Below are positions 37,417 through 47,040 of a DNA stretch of 64,000 bases, piece by piece. The stretch comes from Polaribacter sp. (lineage in GTDB: Bacteria > Bacteroidota > Bacteroidia > Flavobacteriales > Flavobacteriaceae): assembly GCA_018663625.1 (NCBI GenBank), contig JABJPX010000052.1, positions 1 through 64,000 of the forward strand, in the 5' to 3' direction. The notes beneath the pieces were generated by a model. That model was not told the DNA's origin. It made no database searches and saw only the letters and a program-made list of their open reading frames with translations. The translations under genes were made by a program, and so were the position numbers. The stretch's first letter is position 1. Every line of letters starts with the position of its first letter.

Positions 37417-38910
37417 TTAGTATCCTGGGTTTTGAGACCAACGGTTTCCTGTTAATTGAATTTCTATCACTGGAATTGGAAACACTTCGTGTTTTCCTGC
37501 TACAAAACCATCAATTTCTTGTGCTGCTTTTCCTGTTCGTACCAAATCGAAAAATCGATGTCCTTCTCCAGCCAATTCTACGCGTCTTTCTTGAAAAATG
37601 TTTTCTGTAAGTGTAGCTCCTGTTGCAGTAATATTGTGCATCATGTCTCCAAAAGCACGTTGACGTACTCTGTTCAAGTAACCTTGTGCCTTGGCATCGT
37701 TTGGAGTTGCGCTCCTATTGAAGGCTTCTGCAGCCATTAATAAAACGTCTGCAAAACGAATCGATCTGTAATTGTTTGGATTGGTCAAGTTTCGATCTCC
37801 TTGCGCCGCATCACTTCTTTTTCTTGGAATGTATTTTCTGTTGAAAAAACCAGTATGCTCATTTCCTGTTCCGAAGGTAATTCCAGTTTGTGCTGCCCAT
37901 GCATCAATGTCTAAAACAGCTACATCTTTTCTTAAATCTCCCTCTTCAAATGCATCTGCAAGTTCTTGTACAGGAACGTTGAAACTAAATCCAGAGGAGA
38001 AAATATCTCCTTCAGATCCTGGTGTTGCAGAATAATTACGGATTCCGCTAAAACCAACTGCTACATTTCCTTCACTACATTGTAAACAACCGAAACCAGC
38101 TCCTTCTAATTCTGAGTATTGTACTTCAAAAACAGATTCGATGTTGTTTTCTCCTTCCATTTCAAACATGGTGTCGTAATCGGTTACCAAGTCATAAGGA
38201 CCGTTTAGAATCAAATTATCCAATACGGTTGCAGCTTCGTCAAATTTATCTTGATATAGGTATGCTTTTCCTAATAAAGCTTGTGCTGCCCCTTTTGTAA
38301 CTCTTCCTGATTCAGCTTGGGTATACGGTAAGTTGTCCGCAGCATAGATTAAATCCGATTCAATCTGAGCATATACTTGTGCTTTTGGAGTTCTGTCTAC
38401 ATTGAATTGATCTCCAAATAAAATTCTTTGATCCACCACTAATGGTACATCTCCAAACCACTTCACCAACTCAAAGTAATAGTAAGCTCTTAAAAAGCGA
38501 GCTTGTGCAAGAATTTCTTCTTTCCCTTCAAAATCGATATTGTCTTTAAACTCTAAAATATAGTTCGCTCTGTTGACTCCTGAAAACATCCATCCCCAAA
38601 TATCTCTTAATTGAACATTTACAGGCGTGTGTGTCATGTCATCTACTTCTTGAATTCCAATAACGTCAGTAGCGCTTTCTCCACCCGCTAAGGTGTTGTC
38701 GGAAGCAATTTCTCCTAACATTACATTGATGTAACTCGATTGTAATAAATCGTAAGCACCAATTAATGCATTTTGATAATCTTCTTCAGTATTGAAATAG
38801 TCTTCTGAATTCTCTGCTTGAGATTTTACATCCACAAAATCATCACTACACGAAAAACCAAGTGTAAGAAGAACGATTGCTGATAAAATCTTTATGTTTA
38901 TTTTTTTCAT
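37417..38910 (-). CDS. SusD/RagB-family glycan-binding lipoprotein
   Basis: A 497-residue outer-membrane lipoprotein (lipobox FSC, Cys21). The family's early NSEDYFNTEEDYQNALIGAYDLLQ, the middle ARFLRAYYYFELVKWFGDVPLV and the C-terminal RRVELAGEGHRFFDLVRTG are all present, marking the TPR-based SusD fold. SusD proteins form the lid of the SusC pore and deliver oligosaccharides. The gene is 11 bp after susC. It is complete, of normal length, and pairs with the adjacent SusC. Confidence 0.97.
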   Translation of the reverse strand: MKKINIKILSAIVLLTLGFSCSDDFVDVKSQAENSEDYFNTEEDYQNALIGAYDLLQSSYINVMLGEIASDNTLAGGESATDVIGIQEVDDMTHTPVNVQLRDIWGWMFSGVNRANYILEFKDNIDFEGKEEILAQARFLRAYYYFELVKWFGDVPLVVDQRILFGDQFNVDRTPKAQVYAQIESDLIYAADNLPYTQAESGRVTKGAAQALLGKAYLYQDKFDEAATVLDNLILNGPYDLVTDYDTMFEMEGENNIESVFEVQYSELEGAGFGCLQCSEGNVAVGFSGIRNYSATPGSEGDIFSSGFSFNVPVQELADAFEEGDLRKDVAVLDIDAWAAQTGITFGTGNEHTGFFNRKYIPRKRSDAAQGDRNLTNPNNYRSIRFADVLLMAAEAFNRSATPNDAKAQGYLNRVRQRAFGDMMHNITATGATLTENIFQERRVELAGEGHRFFDLVRTGKAAQEIDGFVAGKHEVFPIPVIEIQLTGNRWSQNPGY

Positions 38911-38921
38911 TTTTCTTTATT

Positions 38922-41900
38922 TTAAAAATTAAGATTAACTCCGAATAAAAAGGTCTTTGGATTTGGATAGAATCCTTGATCAATTCCACCACCAATTGGA
39001 CTTCCGTTAGAAGTTGTTGGATCGTATCCTTTGTATTTTGTCAATGTAAACAAGTTGCTAGCTGACACGTAAAAACGTACTGTATCAAATTGTAACTTCT
39101 CTAATTGGTCCGCATCAAATGTGTATCCCAATTGTATGTTTTGCAACCTTAAGAAAGAACCATCTTCTACATAAAAGTCAGAGAACAAGGTATTTCCTGT
39201 TGCTCCGGTAGTCACTCTTGGAGAAGTATTGCTTGTCCCAGGACCCGTCCATCGGTCTAAAACATAGCTTAGTCGATTGGTCAATGGTAAGTTTCTTTCA
39301 TAACTTCTTACAATTTCGTTTCCTAAAGAAGCAAAAGCATAGGCATTGAAATCAAAGGCTTTGTAATTGAACGAAAAGTTCATCCCCATAGTAATGTCTG
39401 CAATCGGATCACCGATATACGTTCTATCTTCATTGGTAATGGTTCCATCGCCGTTGGTATCTACAAATCTCAAATCTCCAGGTGCTGCATTGGTTTGTGT
39501 AGCATGTGCGTCAACATCTGCCTGGGTCTGAAAGATTCCGTTGGTTTCGTATCCGTAGAAATACCCGATTGGGAAACCAGCTTCCATTCTAGAGGGTGCT
39601 TGTTGCCCTACTCCAAAAGATCCACCTTCTATTACACCCGTCGCGTTTCCTACAAAAGTTACATTATTGTCTAATTTGGTAAAGTTGTAGTTGGCACTAA
39701 ATTTGAAATCTTCAGATACGGTATGATTGTATCCGATAGAGAACTCAAATCCTTCATTGACAACAGAACCTGCATTTACAATAGGTGCAGAAGCTCCAGG
39801 AGCAGAAACTCCTAAGATTCCTGACACTTGAGGTTTTAATAATAAGTCTTCAGTCGTCTTTTTAAAGTAATCGGCAGTAATATCTACTTTGTTGTTGAAC
39901 AAACTGATATCAAGACCTAGATCCAATGGAATTTGTTTCTCCCATTTAATTTCTGGATTAGAAATTGCGCCTAACGCCGTTCCATAGTTCAATTGATTAT
40001 TAAATACATAAGTTCCTTGTCCTGTTAATAAAGAAACGAAACCAAAAGATTCAATTCGATCGTTTCCGATGATTCCATAACTTGCTCTTAACTTTAAGTT
40101 ATTGATAACTTCTGAATCTTCCAGAAAAGCTTCATCCGAAACTACCCAACCCACAGAGGCTGTTGGGAAAAAACCAAACTTGTTTTTAGGTCCAAAATTA
40201 GAAGAACCATCTCTCCTTATAACGGCAGACATTAAGTACTTCCCTTTGTAGTTGTATTGCAAACGAGAAAAATAAGACAACAATCTACTGTCAAAAAATT
40301 GTCTTGGATTGTTGCTCAACGCTAAATTGTCTTGAGCACCTGGTGTAATACTCACACTGTTTAGGTCCGTACCTAACACCCCGTTTTGAGTAAAATTCGT
40401 ATCATTAAATCCTTGTGATCTAAAAACTGAAGTTCCTAACAATACTTTTACATTATGATCTTCATCAAAAGTATTTTCATAACTTACAAAAGCATCAAAA
40501 GTATAATCCTTATAGGTTTGGCTATATTCGTTAACACTCGGTACATCTGTATTAAAAACACTCCCGTTTCCAAAATAAGCTATTGGAGAGAATGATTTTA
40601 CATTTACTTTCGCATGATTGTATTGGTATCTTGCTTCCGCAGAAAAACCATCTAAAAACTGATAGTTCAATCCATAAGAACCCGAGATTTTATTCACCCA
40701 AGTTCTGTTATAGCTGTTATCTACCTGAGCGAGTGGATTGGCAACTTCAATACCCGTTCCTATTGCTGGAGGTAAAGAGAAATCACCGTTCGCATCATAA
40801 ACTGGCGTAGTTGCTGGCATGTTTAAGGCATTGAACAAAACAGATCCTAAAGCATTTTCTATTAAATTCTTTTTATTGGTATTTGTATAGATGGTAGAAG
40901 TTGTTAATTTCAACTTATCTGTAAGGTCTCTGTTGTAATTGAACTTCACATTTCTTCTATTAAAGTTGGCTTTGTCTCCTCCAACGATCCCGTCTTGGTC
41001 TAAGACAGAGACTCCTAATGAATAGGTAGATTTTTTAGTTCCTTTGTTCAAGGTATAATCCAAACTATAAATTGGTGCAGAATCAAAAACGGCCTTTTGC
41101 CAGTTTGTACCTTGTCCTAAACCATTTACATTTGGAAATGGTAAACTCTCTCCGTTGGCAGCGAAAGCTTCATTGGCGAGTAAGGCATATTCCGTAGCAT
41201 TTAACAATGAAATCTCTTTTGTGGTTTGTTGAAAACCTACATAATAATTCAAAGTTGATTTATAATCTGTTTCTTTCTTTCCCGTTTTGGTGGTAATCAA
41301 AATAACTCCGTTTGCACCTCTTACTCCATAAATACCAGCCGTTGCATCTTTTAATACATTGATGGATTCTATATCGGAAGGATTCACCACACTTAAATCT
41401 TCAATAACATTCCCATCAACTAAAATTAGGGGTCTGTTGTCTCCGTTGGTAGAAATTCCACGAATTCGAATGTTGGAAGCGGCACCAGGAGAACCTGAAG
41501 AAGCCGTAACATTTACACCGGCAACTTGTCCTTGTAATGCTTGCTCTATTCGAGTTGGTTTTAGTTGTTCTATGGATTCACTAGAAACGACAGATACTGC
41601 ACCTGTAACTTCTTTTTTACGTTGAGTTCCATACCCAATTACAACAATTTCGTCTAGCGACTCTGCTGAGGCTTTTAAAGCAACATTGATTGTTGTACTG
41701 TTTACAACTACTTCGTTTGTTTTGTAACCTAAGTATCTAAAAACGAGTGTTGCGCCTTTAGTTACATTCTTCAAACTGTACAGACCATCAAAATCTGTTT
41801 CAGTTCCAGTATTACTACCTTTAATAACGACACTAACCCCAGGGAGAATTTCTCCAGACGCTGCATCTTTAACAATTCCTTTTACATCCATCTTTTGTGC

Positions 41901-41981
41901 GGTTGCACATAGTGTTGAAAATGCAAAAAGTAATAATGTGATTTTTCTAAGCATAAAATTGTTTTTGATTATTGATTTCAT
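38922..41981 (-). CDS. SusC/RagA-family TonB-dependent transporter
   Basis: From ATG 41981 the product is 1019 residues; a second ATG at 41954 is also possible, while the 42053 start adds an implausible leader. After the signal peptide (ending CATAQ) come a CarboxypepD_reg-like domain (VKGIVKDAASGEILPGVSVV), a plug with IVIGYGTQRKKEVTGAVS and NVLKDATAGIYGVRGANGV (SusC signatures), and a barrel ending FLFGVNLNF with terminal Phe. It imports oligosaccharides across the outer membrane using TonB energy. It is the first gene of the susCD operon, downstream of the regulator. Confidence 0.97.
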   Translation of the reverse strand: MKSIIKNNFMLRKITLLLFAFSTLCATAQKMDVKGIVKDAASGEILPGVSVVIKGSNTGTETDFDGLYSLKNVTKGATLVFRYLGYKTNEVVVNSTTINVALKASAESLDEIVVIGYGTQRKKEVTGAVSVVSSESIEQLKPTRIEQALQGQVAGVNVTASSGSPGAASNIRIRGISTNGDNRPLILVDGNVIEDLSVVNPSDIESINVLKDATAGIYGVRGANGVILITTKTGKKETDYKSTLNYYVGFQQTTKEISLLNATEYALLANEAFAANGESLPFPNVNGLGQGTNWQKAVFDSAPIYSLDYTLNKGTKKSTYSLGVSVLDQDGIVGGDKANFNRRNVKFNYNRDLTDKLKLTTSTIYTNTNKKNLIENALGSVLFNALNMPATTPVYDANGDFSLPPAIGTGIEVANPLAQVDNSYNRTWVNKISGSYGLNYQFLDGFSAEARYQYNHAKVNVKSFSPIAYFGNGSVFNTDVPSVNEYSQTYKDYTFDAFVSYENTFDEDHNVKVLLGTSVFRSQGFNDTNFTQNGVLGTDLNSVSITPGAQDNLALSNNPRQFFDSRLLSYFSRLQYNYKGKYLMSAVIRRDGSSNFGPKNKFGFFPTASVGWVVSDEAFLEDSEVINNLKLRASYGIIGNDRIESFGFVSLLTGQGTYVFNNQLNYGTALGAISNPEIKWEKQIPLDLGLDISLFNNKVDITADYFKKTTEDLLLKPQVSGILGVSAPGASAPIVNAGSVVNEGFEFSIGYNHTVSEDFKFSANYNFTKLDNNVTFVGNATGVIEGGSFGVGQQAPSRMEAGFPIGYFYGYETNGIFQTQADVDAHATQTNAAPGDLRFVDTNGDGTITNEDRTYIGDPIADITMGMNFSFNYKAFDFNAYAFASLGNEIVRSYERNLPLTNRLSYVLDRWTGPGTSNTSPRVTTGATGNTLFSDFYVEDGSFLRLQNIQLGYTFDADQLEKLQFDTVRFYVSASNLFTLTKYKGYDPTTSNGSPIGGGIDQGFYPNPKTFLFGVNLNF

Positions 41982-42028
41982 AAAAATAGACCAGAAAAAT
42001 TGCTGTATCAAAAAAATAACCGCAACTA

Positions 42029-42036
42029 AAAACATA
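42029..42036 (-). promoter_or_regulatory. TATGTTTT box upstream of susC
   Basis: On the minus strand this TAnnTTTG-like box lies 47 nt before the ATG at 41981. The same octamer recurs upstream of the other three PUL transcription units (complements of 24565-24572, 11789-11796 and 9865-9872). No -33 TTG at normal spacing is apparent, which fits an activator-dependent promoter. Confidence 0.5.
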
Positions 42037-42108
42037 CATCGCAAAAAAAACAACTTAACTCAATAATAGCTGAAAAAAAAACAAAGGACGAAGACTTTAA
42101 TTTAATGA

Positions 42109-42127
42109 ATGTTGTGGTCTTGTATGG
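42109..42127 (-). promoter_or_regulatory. Candidate PUL regulator site A
   Basis: On the minus strand this reads CCATACAAGACCACAACAT, matching the shared consensus at most positions. It lies between the regulator gene and susC, 72 bp upstream of the TATGTTTT box. Confidence 0.6.
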
Positions 42128-42149
42128 TTTAATAACACAACTTAAATCA

Positions 42150-44951
42150 TTACACTTCTAAAATATAGTTTGTTAAATTCGCATCGTGGGGTAAAGACAT
42201 CTTTTTACGTAATCGATATCGCTTAACTTCTACACTTCTTGGTGAAATATTCAATAAGGGTGCAATCTCTTTCGAGGATAAATTCAATCGCAAATAAGCA
42301 CACAATCGAAGATCGTTGGGTGTTAAATCTGAGTGCATACTCTTCATTTTCTTCAGAAAATCTTTATCGGCATTGTTAAACGCTTCTTGAAACATTTTCC
42401 AATCATCTGTATTGTTCAAATTTTTATCAATAATTTTCACTACACTTGAATTTTTATTCACATCAGACTTCATTAATTCTGTTTTGATGGAACTTAAGAA
42501 TTCATTCTTTTTAATAATATTCATGGTTGAAATAGCCAACTCTCTATTTTTATTTTCAATATCATTGCGCAGTTTTTCATTATTAATTTTAATGATGGTT
42601 TGCGAACTTTCCAATTCTTTTAATTCTAATTCCTTTTGAGCCTTGTCTAACAAACGCTCTCTTTGACGTTTATAATACCTTTTGGAGGTAAGATGCAGTC
42701 CGTAAAGAAAGAACAAAAACAAACTAACATATCCGGAAATAAAGAGGTTGGAATAGTACCAGGGTCTTTTAATTTGAAATTGATATTTGGCAACATTAGC
42801 ACTCATCTTTCCAGCTATAATCCCTCGAACTTTGAAGGTATAACTCCCATAAGGAAGGTTCTCAAATAACACAGAGGAAGATTTGGATGGCTTGCTCCAA
42901 TCTTTATTTTGACCTAATAACTGATATTGATACTTCGTTACCGAGGTATTATTATAGTTGGGGGTACTAAAAAATAGCTCAATATTATTTTCAGGATTCG
43001 GAAATTCTTTGACCGTTGATAAGTCGACACTGTTCTTGATACCATCCAATTTAAAACTATGAATACTATTAATGTGCACAATAAAGTCCGCTGGTTTTTT
43101 TAATGAATTTAAATCCATTTGTATGAATCCATCGGAAGTTCCAATAAGGTATTTTTGAGGCGCTAAATAGGTAATATTTTCATATCCAGAAACAGCTTTC
43201 GGTAGGTATTCTGAAATTGAAATGGAATTTACTTTTGGCTTATTGCTTAACTTCCCTGGCGCTAGATATTTAATTTGTTCTTTTGTAAAAGACCAGAGCC
43301 TATTTTTTACTGGGTCATGAATTAGTTTTGCAGAAATAAAGTTATCCGCATCAATTAAACTACTGTAAACCGTATCTTTTTTAAAAGAATCATTTATTTC
43401 ATCATACACAAAAACCCCTTTTTTACTTGCATACAGGATCTTATTTTGATATTTCAAAATACTAGAATGCACTCCTTTTTCTAAAGAGACATCTTTCTCT
43501 ACTTTGTTAATCTTTGTATAACGTGCATCTACATCTAATTTAAAAACTCCTTTGTATTCGTGGTTTACAAAAATCTTATTATTCCATAAAACAACATCTT
43601 TACTAGAGTTTTCAAAACCACGGATCTTATTTTTAAGCACCCATGTTTGATTCTTTTTTTCTAATACATAAAGACCATCGTAACATCCTTGCAGAATGGT
43701 TGAATCGTTTATTCTTTTTAAATTCCAAGTTCCTTGTTTGTCAAAAATCTGTTTTGCCTGATTTTTTTTTATCCAAAAGGTTCCAGAATCATGTCCACAA
43801 AATAGCGCTCCATCAATCTGAGTTAAACTCCAAACCTGACCTCGTGTGTTTTTGATCAATTGAAAAGCATCTTTTGATTTTATATTTCGATAAAACAGCC
43901 CTTGATTGGTTCCTAAATAGAGATTTTCATTATAAACAATTGAAGTATAAATAGTTCCTAAATAGTCACTCTCCTCATTTCCTTTTTTAAATACAGAAGT
44001 ATTATTGACACAATTAATGCCATTATCTAGCCCTAACCAAATATTATTATTTTTATCTTCATAAACAGAAAGAATGGTATTATTACTCAATCCTGAATTC
44101 TTATCCATTTGATAATTGACGGATCCGTTTTCATTTAAATGTAGAATCCCCTTAGAAATGCTCCCTAATAAAAAGTTGTTATTTTTTAATTGTACTGCAC
44201 TGTAAATTGTTTTATCCTCCAAAACATTTGAGGGCAACTTCCATTTTGTTACTTTTCCATCATTTAAAAGATAGAAACCTTTTTTTTGAGTTAAAACTAA
44301 AAGGGCATTCTCTTTTTCAAAGAAATCTATGATATTGTTTTCCTTGAAAACAGGAGCATCTGAAATTAATGTTGGACTGCCATTCTCAATTTTAAAGATT
44401 CCTTTATTATCTTCTTGAAAATAAATAATATCTTTTACTTTTGTAAGTGCATGGATTCTATTTTCGCCGTTAATAATTTTAATTTCTTTTGTTTCTATAT
44501 TATACAGATATATTCTTTGGAACGACTTAAACAAAAACCAACCTTCTATCTCGATAATCTTCCAGATTTGCTCATCTTCTAGCATCTTAATTTCCTTTTC
44601 TTTTACTACCGAAGAATATTCAAGTGCACCATACTTGTTTTTCTTCCAAAAACCAAAGTCCATATAAAAACCCGTAAAGATTTTATCTTTATATGCTTTT
44701 ACAGATCGCATAATCGTATTGTTGGGGGTTTCATAGAGTTGCCAACTTGCTCCGTTAAACTCCAACAACCCTAAATTATTAGCAACATACATAAACCCAT
44801 TGTCGGATTGTGAAATTGCCCAATTCTGATTTTCAGCACTGTATTCCTCTGTAGTGAAAATATTGATTGGAGGAAGTTCTTGCGAAAAACTAACATAGCA
44901 CCCAAAAAAGAAAAATAAAAAAGTTGTTATATTTTGAAGAGATTTGAACAT
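42150..44951 (-). CDS. Membrane one-component PUL regulator (propeller, Y_Y_Y, LuxR HTH)
   Basis: From ATG 44951 the product is 933 residues with signal peptide (ending SFSQ). The large periplasmic part has beta-propeller repeats of the two-component-regulator type (about 30-600). A Y_Y_Y-like domain follows (about 640-715, KYQYQLLGQNKDWS), then one transmembrane span (about 725-750), a coiled coil (about 755-830), and a LuxR-type HTH at the C-terminus (about 870-933: LSSKEIAPLLNISPRSVEVKRYRLRKKM). No histidine kinase or receiver domain is present, so it differs from classical hybrid two-component regulators. Its place directly before susC suggests it activates the PUL on sensing glucan. Confidence 0.92.
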   Translation of the reverse strand: MFKSLQNITTFLFFFFGCYVSFSQELPPINIFTTEEYSAENQNWAISQSDNGFMYVANNLGLLEFNGASWQLYETPNNTIMRSVKAYKDKIFTGFYMDFGFWKKNKYGALEYSSVVKEKEIKMLEDEQIWKIIEIEGWFLFKSFQRIYLYNIETKEIKIINGENRIHALTKVKDIIYFQEDNKGIFKIENGSPTLISDAPVFKENNIIDFFEKENALLVLTQKKGFYLLNDGKVTKWKLPSNVLEDKTIYSAVQLKNNNFLLGSISKGILHLNENGSVNYQMDKNSGLSNNTILSVYEDKNNNIWLGLDNGINCVNNTSVFKKGNEESDYLGTIYTSIVYNENLYLGTNQGLFYRNIKSKDAFQLIKNTRGQVWSLTQIDGALFCGHDSGTFWIKKNQAKQIFDKQGTWNLKRINDSTILQGCYDGLYVLEKKNQTWVLKNKIRGFENSSKDVVLWNNKIFVNHEYKGVFKLDVDARYTKINKVEKDVSLEKGVHSSILKYQNKILYASKKGVFVYDEINDSFKKDTVYSSLIDADNFISAKLIHDPVKNRLWSFTKEQIKYLAPGKLSNKPKVNSISISEYLPKAVSGYENITYLAPQKYLIGTSDGFIQMDLNSLKKPADFIVHINSIHSFKLDGIKNSVDLSTVKEFPNPENNIELFFSTPNYNNTSVTKYQYQLLGQNKDWSKPSKSSSVLFENLPYGSYTFKVRGIIAGKMSANVAKYQFQIKRPWYYSNLFISGYVSLFLFFLYGLHLTSKRYYKRQRERLLDKAQKELELKELESSQTIIKINNEKLRNDIENKNRELAISTMNIIKKNEFLSSIKTELMKSDVNKNSSVVKIIDKNLNNTDDWKMFQEAFNNADKDFLKKMKSMHSDLTPNDLRLCAYLRLNLSSKEIAPLLNISPRSVEVKRYRLRKKMSLPHDANLTNYILEV

Positions 44952-45282
44952 TATTTTGGTTTGTTTGGGTACTAAATTAATCAAAAAATAGACACAAAGG
45001 GAATTTTATATAAATTGTAGTGCGAAAAAATTGTTTGGTATAGTTTTTAAATAAATTAAAAACACCCAATACATTTTAATATTATTGGTTTCATCGCTTA
45101 AAGACAAAGCTGTAAAACTGTTATAATAATTAAAAAATAAAGCAAAAAAAGAATATGATAAGCTATAAAATGACGATACCCTAAGTCTACTTAAGCCCCT
45201 CTCTTTAAAATTATATTGGACTTATGTTTACAAAATGCCCTCTCATGGCAGCATAAAAATTACATATCGTAAACGCTACTCT
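44952..45282. other. 331-bp gap upstream of the regulator
   Basis: AT-rich sequence between the cysteine desulfurase gene (which ends at 45283) and the regulator (which starts at 44951), both on the minus strand. It should hold the regulator's promoter. I could not find a convincing TAnnTTTG box, terminator hairpin, small gene or a copy of the PUL motif. Confidence 0.4.
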
Positions 45283-46416
45283 TTACAAAAGTCCTTGTAA
45301 CTTTAAAAGTGTGGTGTCAATATCTTTTTGGGTCGTCAGTTTTGAAAAAGAAAATCGAATGGAGGTATGATTGGATGCTGTATCCTTTAAAATTTCTTGC
45401 AATACATGAGAACCTGAATTACTACCACTCTGACAGGCAGAACCCCCAGAAACGGCAATTCCTGCTAAGTCTAAACTAAAAAGCAACATGTCATTGTCAA
45501 ATGGAAAACGAACGCTTAAAATGGTGCAGGTTCCTTTATCTGGATCTGCAGAAAGCCCATTAAACGCTATCTTTGAATTTAATTTTTTAAGTTCCTTAAT
45601 GAAGTAGTTTTTTATTTTTTGAATCTTTATTTTATCATGCTCCATTCCTCCAATGGCAATATCCAATGCAGTTTCCATCCCTAAGATAGCGTGAACGTTT
45701 TCAGTGCTCGACCTCGCACCTCTTTCTTGATCTCCCCCATGAAACATAGGCATGATTCCGAAACCTTTTCTAAAAAAAGCAAAACCCACTCCTTTAGGGC
45801 CATGAAATTTATGTGCGCTGGCCACCATAAAATCGATTGGCGTTTTTTGTAAATCCAACGGATAATGCCCAACAACCTGAACGGTATCTGAATGAAACAA
45901 CGCGTTGTATTTTTTACACAAAATACAAACAGCATCAGCTGGTAAAATATTTCCTATTTCGTTGTTAATGAGCATTAAACTCACCAATGTTTTCTGAGCA
46001 GTATGACTTAACAAAGTTTCTAAATGGACTAAATCAACCGTCCCAAATTCGTCAACATTCACATGATCAACAGCAATACCATACTTTTCTTGTAAATGCG
46101 CAATAGTATGTGACACTGCATGATGTTCAATTTTTGTAGAGATGATTCTTTGCACACCTAAATGGGAAACAGCATTGTGTAATATTAAGTTATCTGCTTC
46201 TGTTCCTCCAGAAGTAAAGACAATCTCACTTGGGGTAACATTAAAATGATGGGCAATATTTTTGCGAGCAGTTTCTATAGCAGATTTGGCTTTTCTTCCA
46301 AATTGATGGGTCGAGGAAGGATTCCCAAAGTTATGTTCCATAGAGGTTTGCATCACCTCAATCACTTCTGGATCAATAGAAGTTGTGGCCGCACTGTCTA
46401 AATAAATTGAATTCAT
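45283..46416 (-). CDS. Cysteine desulfurase family protein (NifS/IscS-like)
   Basis: A 377-residue PLP enzyme of aminotransferase class V, from ATG 46416 (N-terminus MNSIYLDSAATT). The longer 46497 frame overlaps the Smr gene by 65 bp and adds 27 atypical residues. Visible motifs: FTSGGTEADN for cofactor phosphate binding, the PLP Lys in SAHKFHGPKG, and the catalytic loop Cys in SGSACQSGS. It releases sulfur from cysteine for Fe-S clusters or tRNA thiolation. Neither iscU nor a SUF operon is adjacent, so its sulfur acceptor is unclear. Confidence 0.93.
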   Translation of the reverse strand: MNSIYLDSAATTSIDPEVIEVMQTSMEHNFGNPSSTHQFGRKAKSAIETARKNIAHHFNVTPSEIVFTSGGTEADNLILHNAVSHLGVQRIISTKIEHHAVSHTIAHLQEKYGIAVDHVNVDEFGTVDLVHLETLLSHTAQKTLVSLMLINNEIGNILPADAVCILCKKYNALFHSDTVQVVGHYPLDLQKTPIDFMVASAHKFHGPKGVGFAFFRKGFGIMPMFHGGDQERGARSSTENVHAILGMETALDIAIGGMEHDKIKIQKIKNYFIKELKKLNSKIAFNGLSADPDKGTCTILSVRFPFDNDMLLFSLDLAGIAVSGGSACQSGSNSGSHVLQEILKDTASNHTSIRFSFSKLTTQKDIDTTLLKLQGLL

Positions 46417-46432
46417 GATACAAAAATACGTA

Positions 46433-46978
46433 TTAATTTGGGTTTTGGTAAATATACACTTCAGTGGCGCCGAGTCCATATTTTTTATAGGAAGCATCGT
46501 AATATTTTACTGGATATTTATTCAGCAAGTAATTCAGTTCCGATTTTAGAACACCCGCTCCCACTCCATGAATAAAAACGAGTTTAGAAATTCTTTTTTG
46601 AATGGCATATTCCACTTTGCTTCGAGCGGTATTTAATTGCATGGTCAACATATCAAAATTATCCATTCCACGGGTTGATTTTGTCAATTGATTGATGTGC
46701 AAATCAACCTCTAAAATCACTTCTTTTTTTTCGGTGATGAATGCCGATTTTTTCTTTTTTACACCCATCATCTTTTGTTTTAGTAAAGGATGATTGATGT
46801 CTGAAAATTTAGAAAGTTCGGTTTGACGCGCTTCAAGAAGAACCAGTTCATTGGCCTCAAAATTAAACAGCATTCCTTCCGAATCTCTAATAGCGATGAT
46901 ATTCCCATTTACAGAAACAATCTCTCCTTTTAGAACATCATCTAAAACGGCTACTTTTTGACCTATTTGGAAACGCAT
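46433..46978 (-). CDS. Smr-domain protein with N-terminal DUF2027-like region
   Basis: From ATG 46978 the product is 181 residues (a TTG at 46987 is less likely). The N-terminus (about 1-60, IGQKVAVLDDVLKGEIVSVNGN) is a small beta-barrel-like region. The C-terminal Smr domain (about 100-181) has the DLHINQL and HGVGAGVLKSEL motifs of MutS2/Smr nucleases. Such stand-alone Smr proteins are linked to ribosome rescue or branched DNA cleavage. It lies 16 bp before the cysteine desulfurase gene, probably in one operon. Confidence 0.88.
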   Translation of the reverse strand: MRFQIGQKVAVLDDVLKGEIVSVNGNIIAIRDSEGMLFNFEANELVLLEARQTELSKFSDINHPLLKQKMMGVKKKKSAFITEKKEVILEVDLHINQLTKSTRGMDNFDMLTMQLNTARSKVEYAIQKRISKLVFIHGVGAGVLKSELNYLLNKYPVKYYDASYKKYGLGATEVYIYQNPN

Positions 46979-47017
46979 ATTTAACAATTAATTAATTTAA
47001 GACTTAATTTTATGATT

Positions 47018-47025
47018 TACTTTTG
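47018..47025 (+). promoter_or_regulatory. -7 promoter box TACTTTTG
   Basis: An exact TAnnTTTG match 15 bases before the ATG at 47041. It implies a very short leader for the phosphatase-like gene. Confidence 0.5.
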
Positions 47026-47040
47026 TACAAAAATAACAAG

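Noticed and set aside
41982-42053. Longer SusC N-terminus
   Set aside because: It would place a second hydrophobic leader before a normal signal peptide and run over the TATGTTTT promoter box.
42150-44951. Hybrid two-component system (HTCS) call for the regulator
   Set aside because: The propeller and Y_Y_Y domains fit, but no histidine kinase, phosphoacceptor His or receiver domain is present.
44952-45282. PUL motif copy before the regulator gene
   Set aside because: The segment TTGTAGTGCG near 45018 shares only a few bases with the motif, so autoregulation through this site is not supported.
46417-46497. Longer N-terminus of the cysteine desulfurase
   Set aside because: It overlaps the Smr gene and adds residues not found before the conserved YLDSAATT start.
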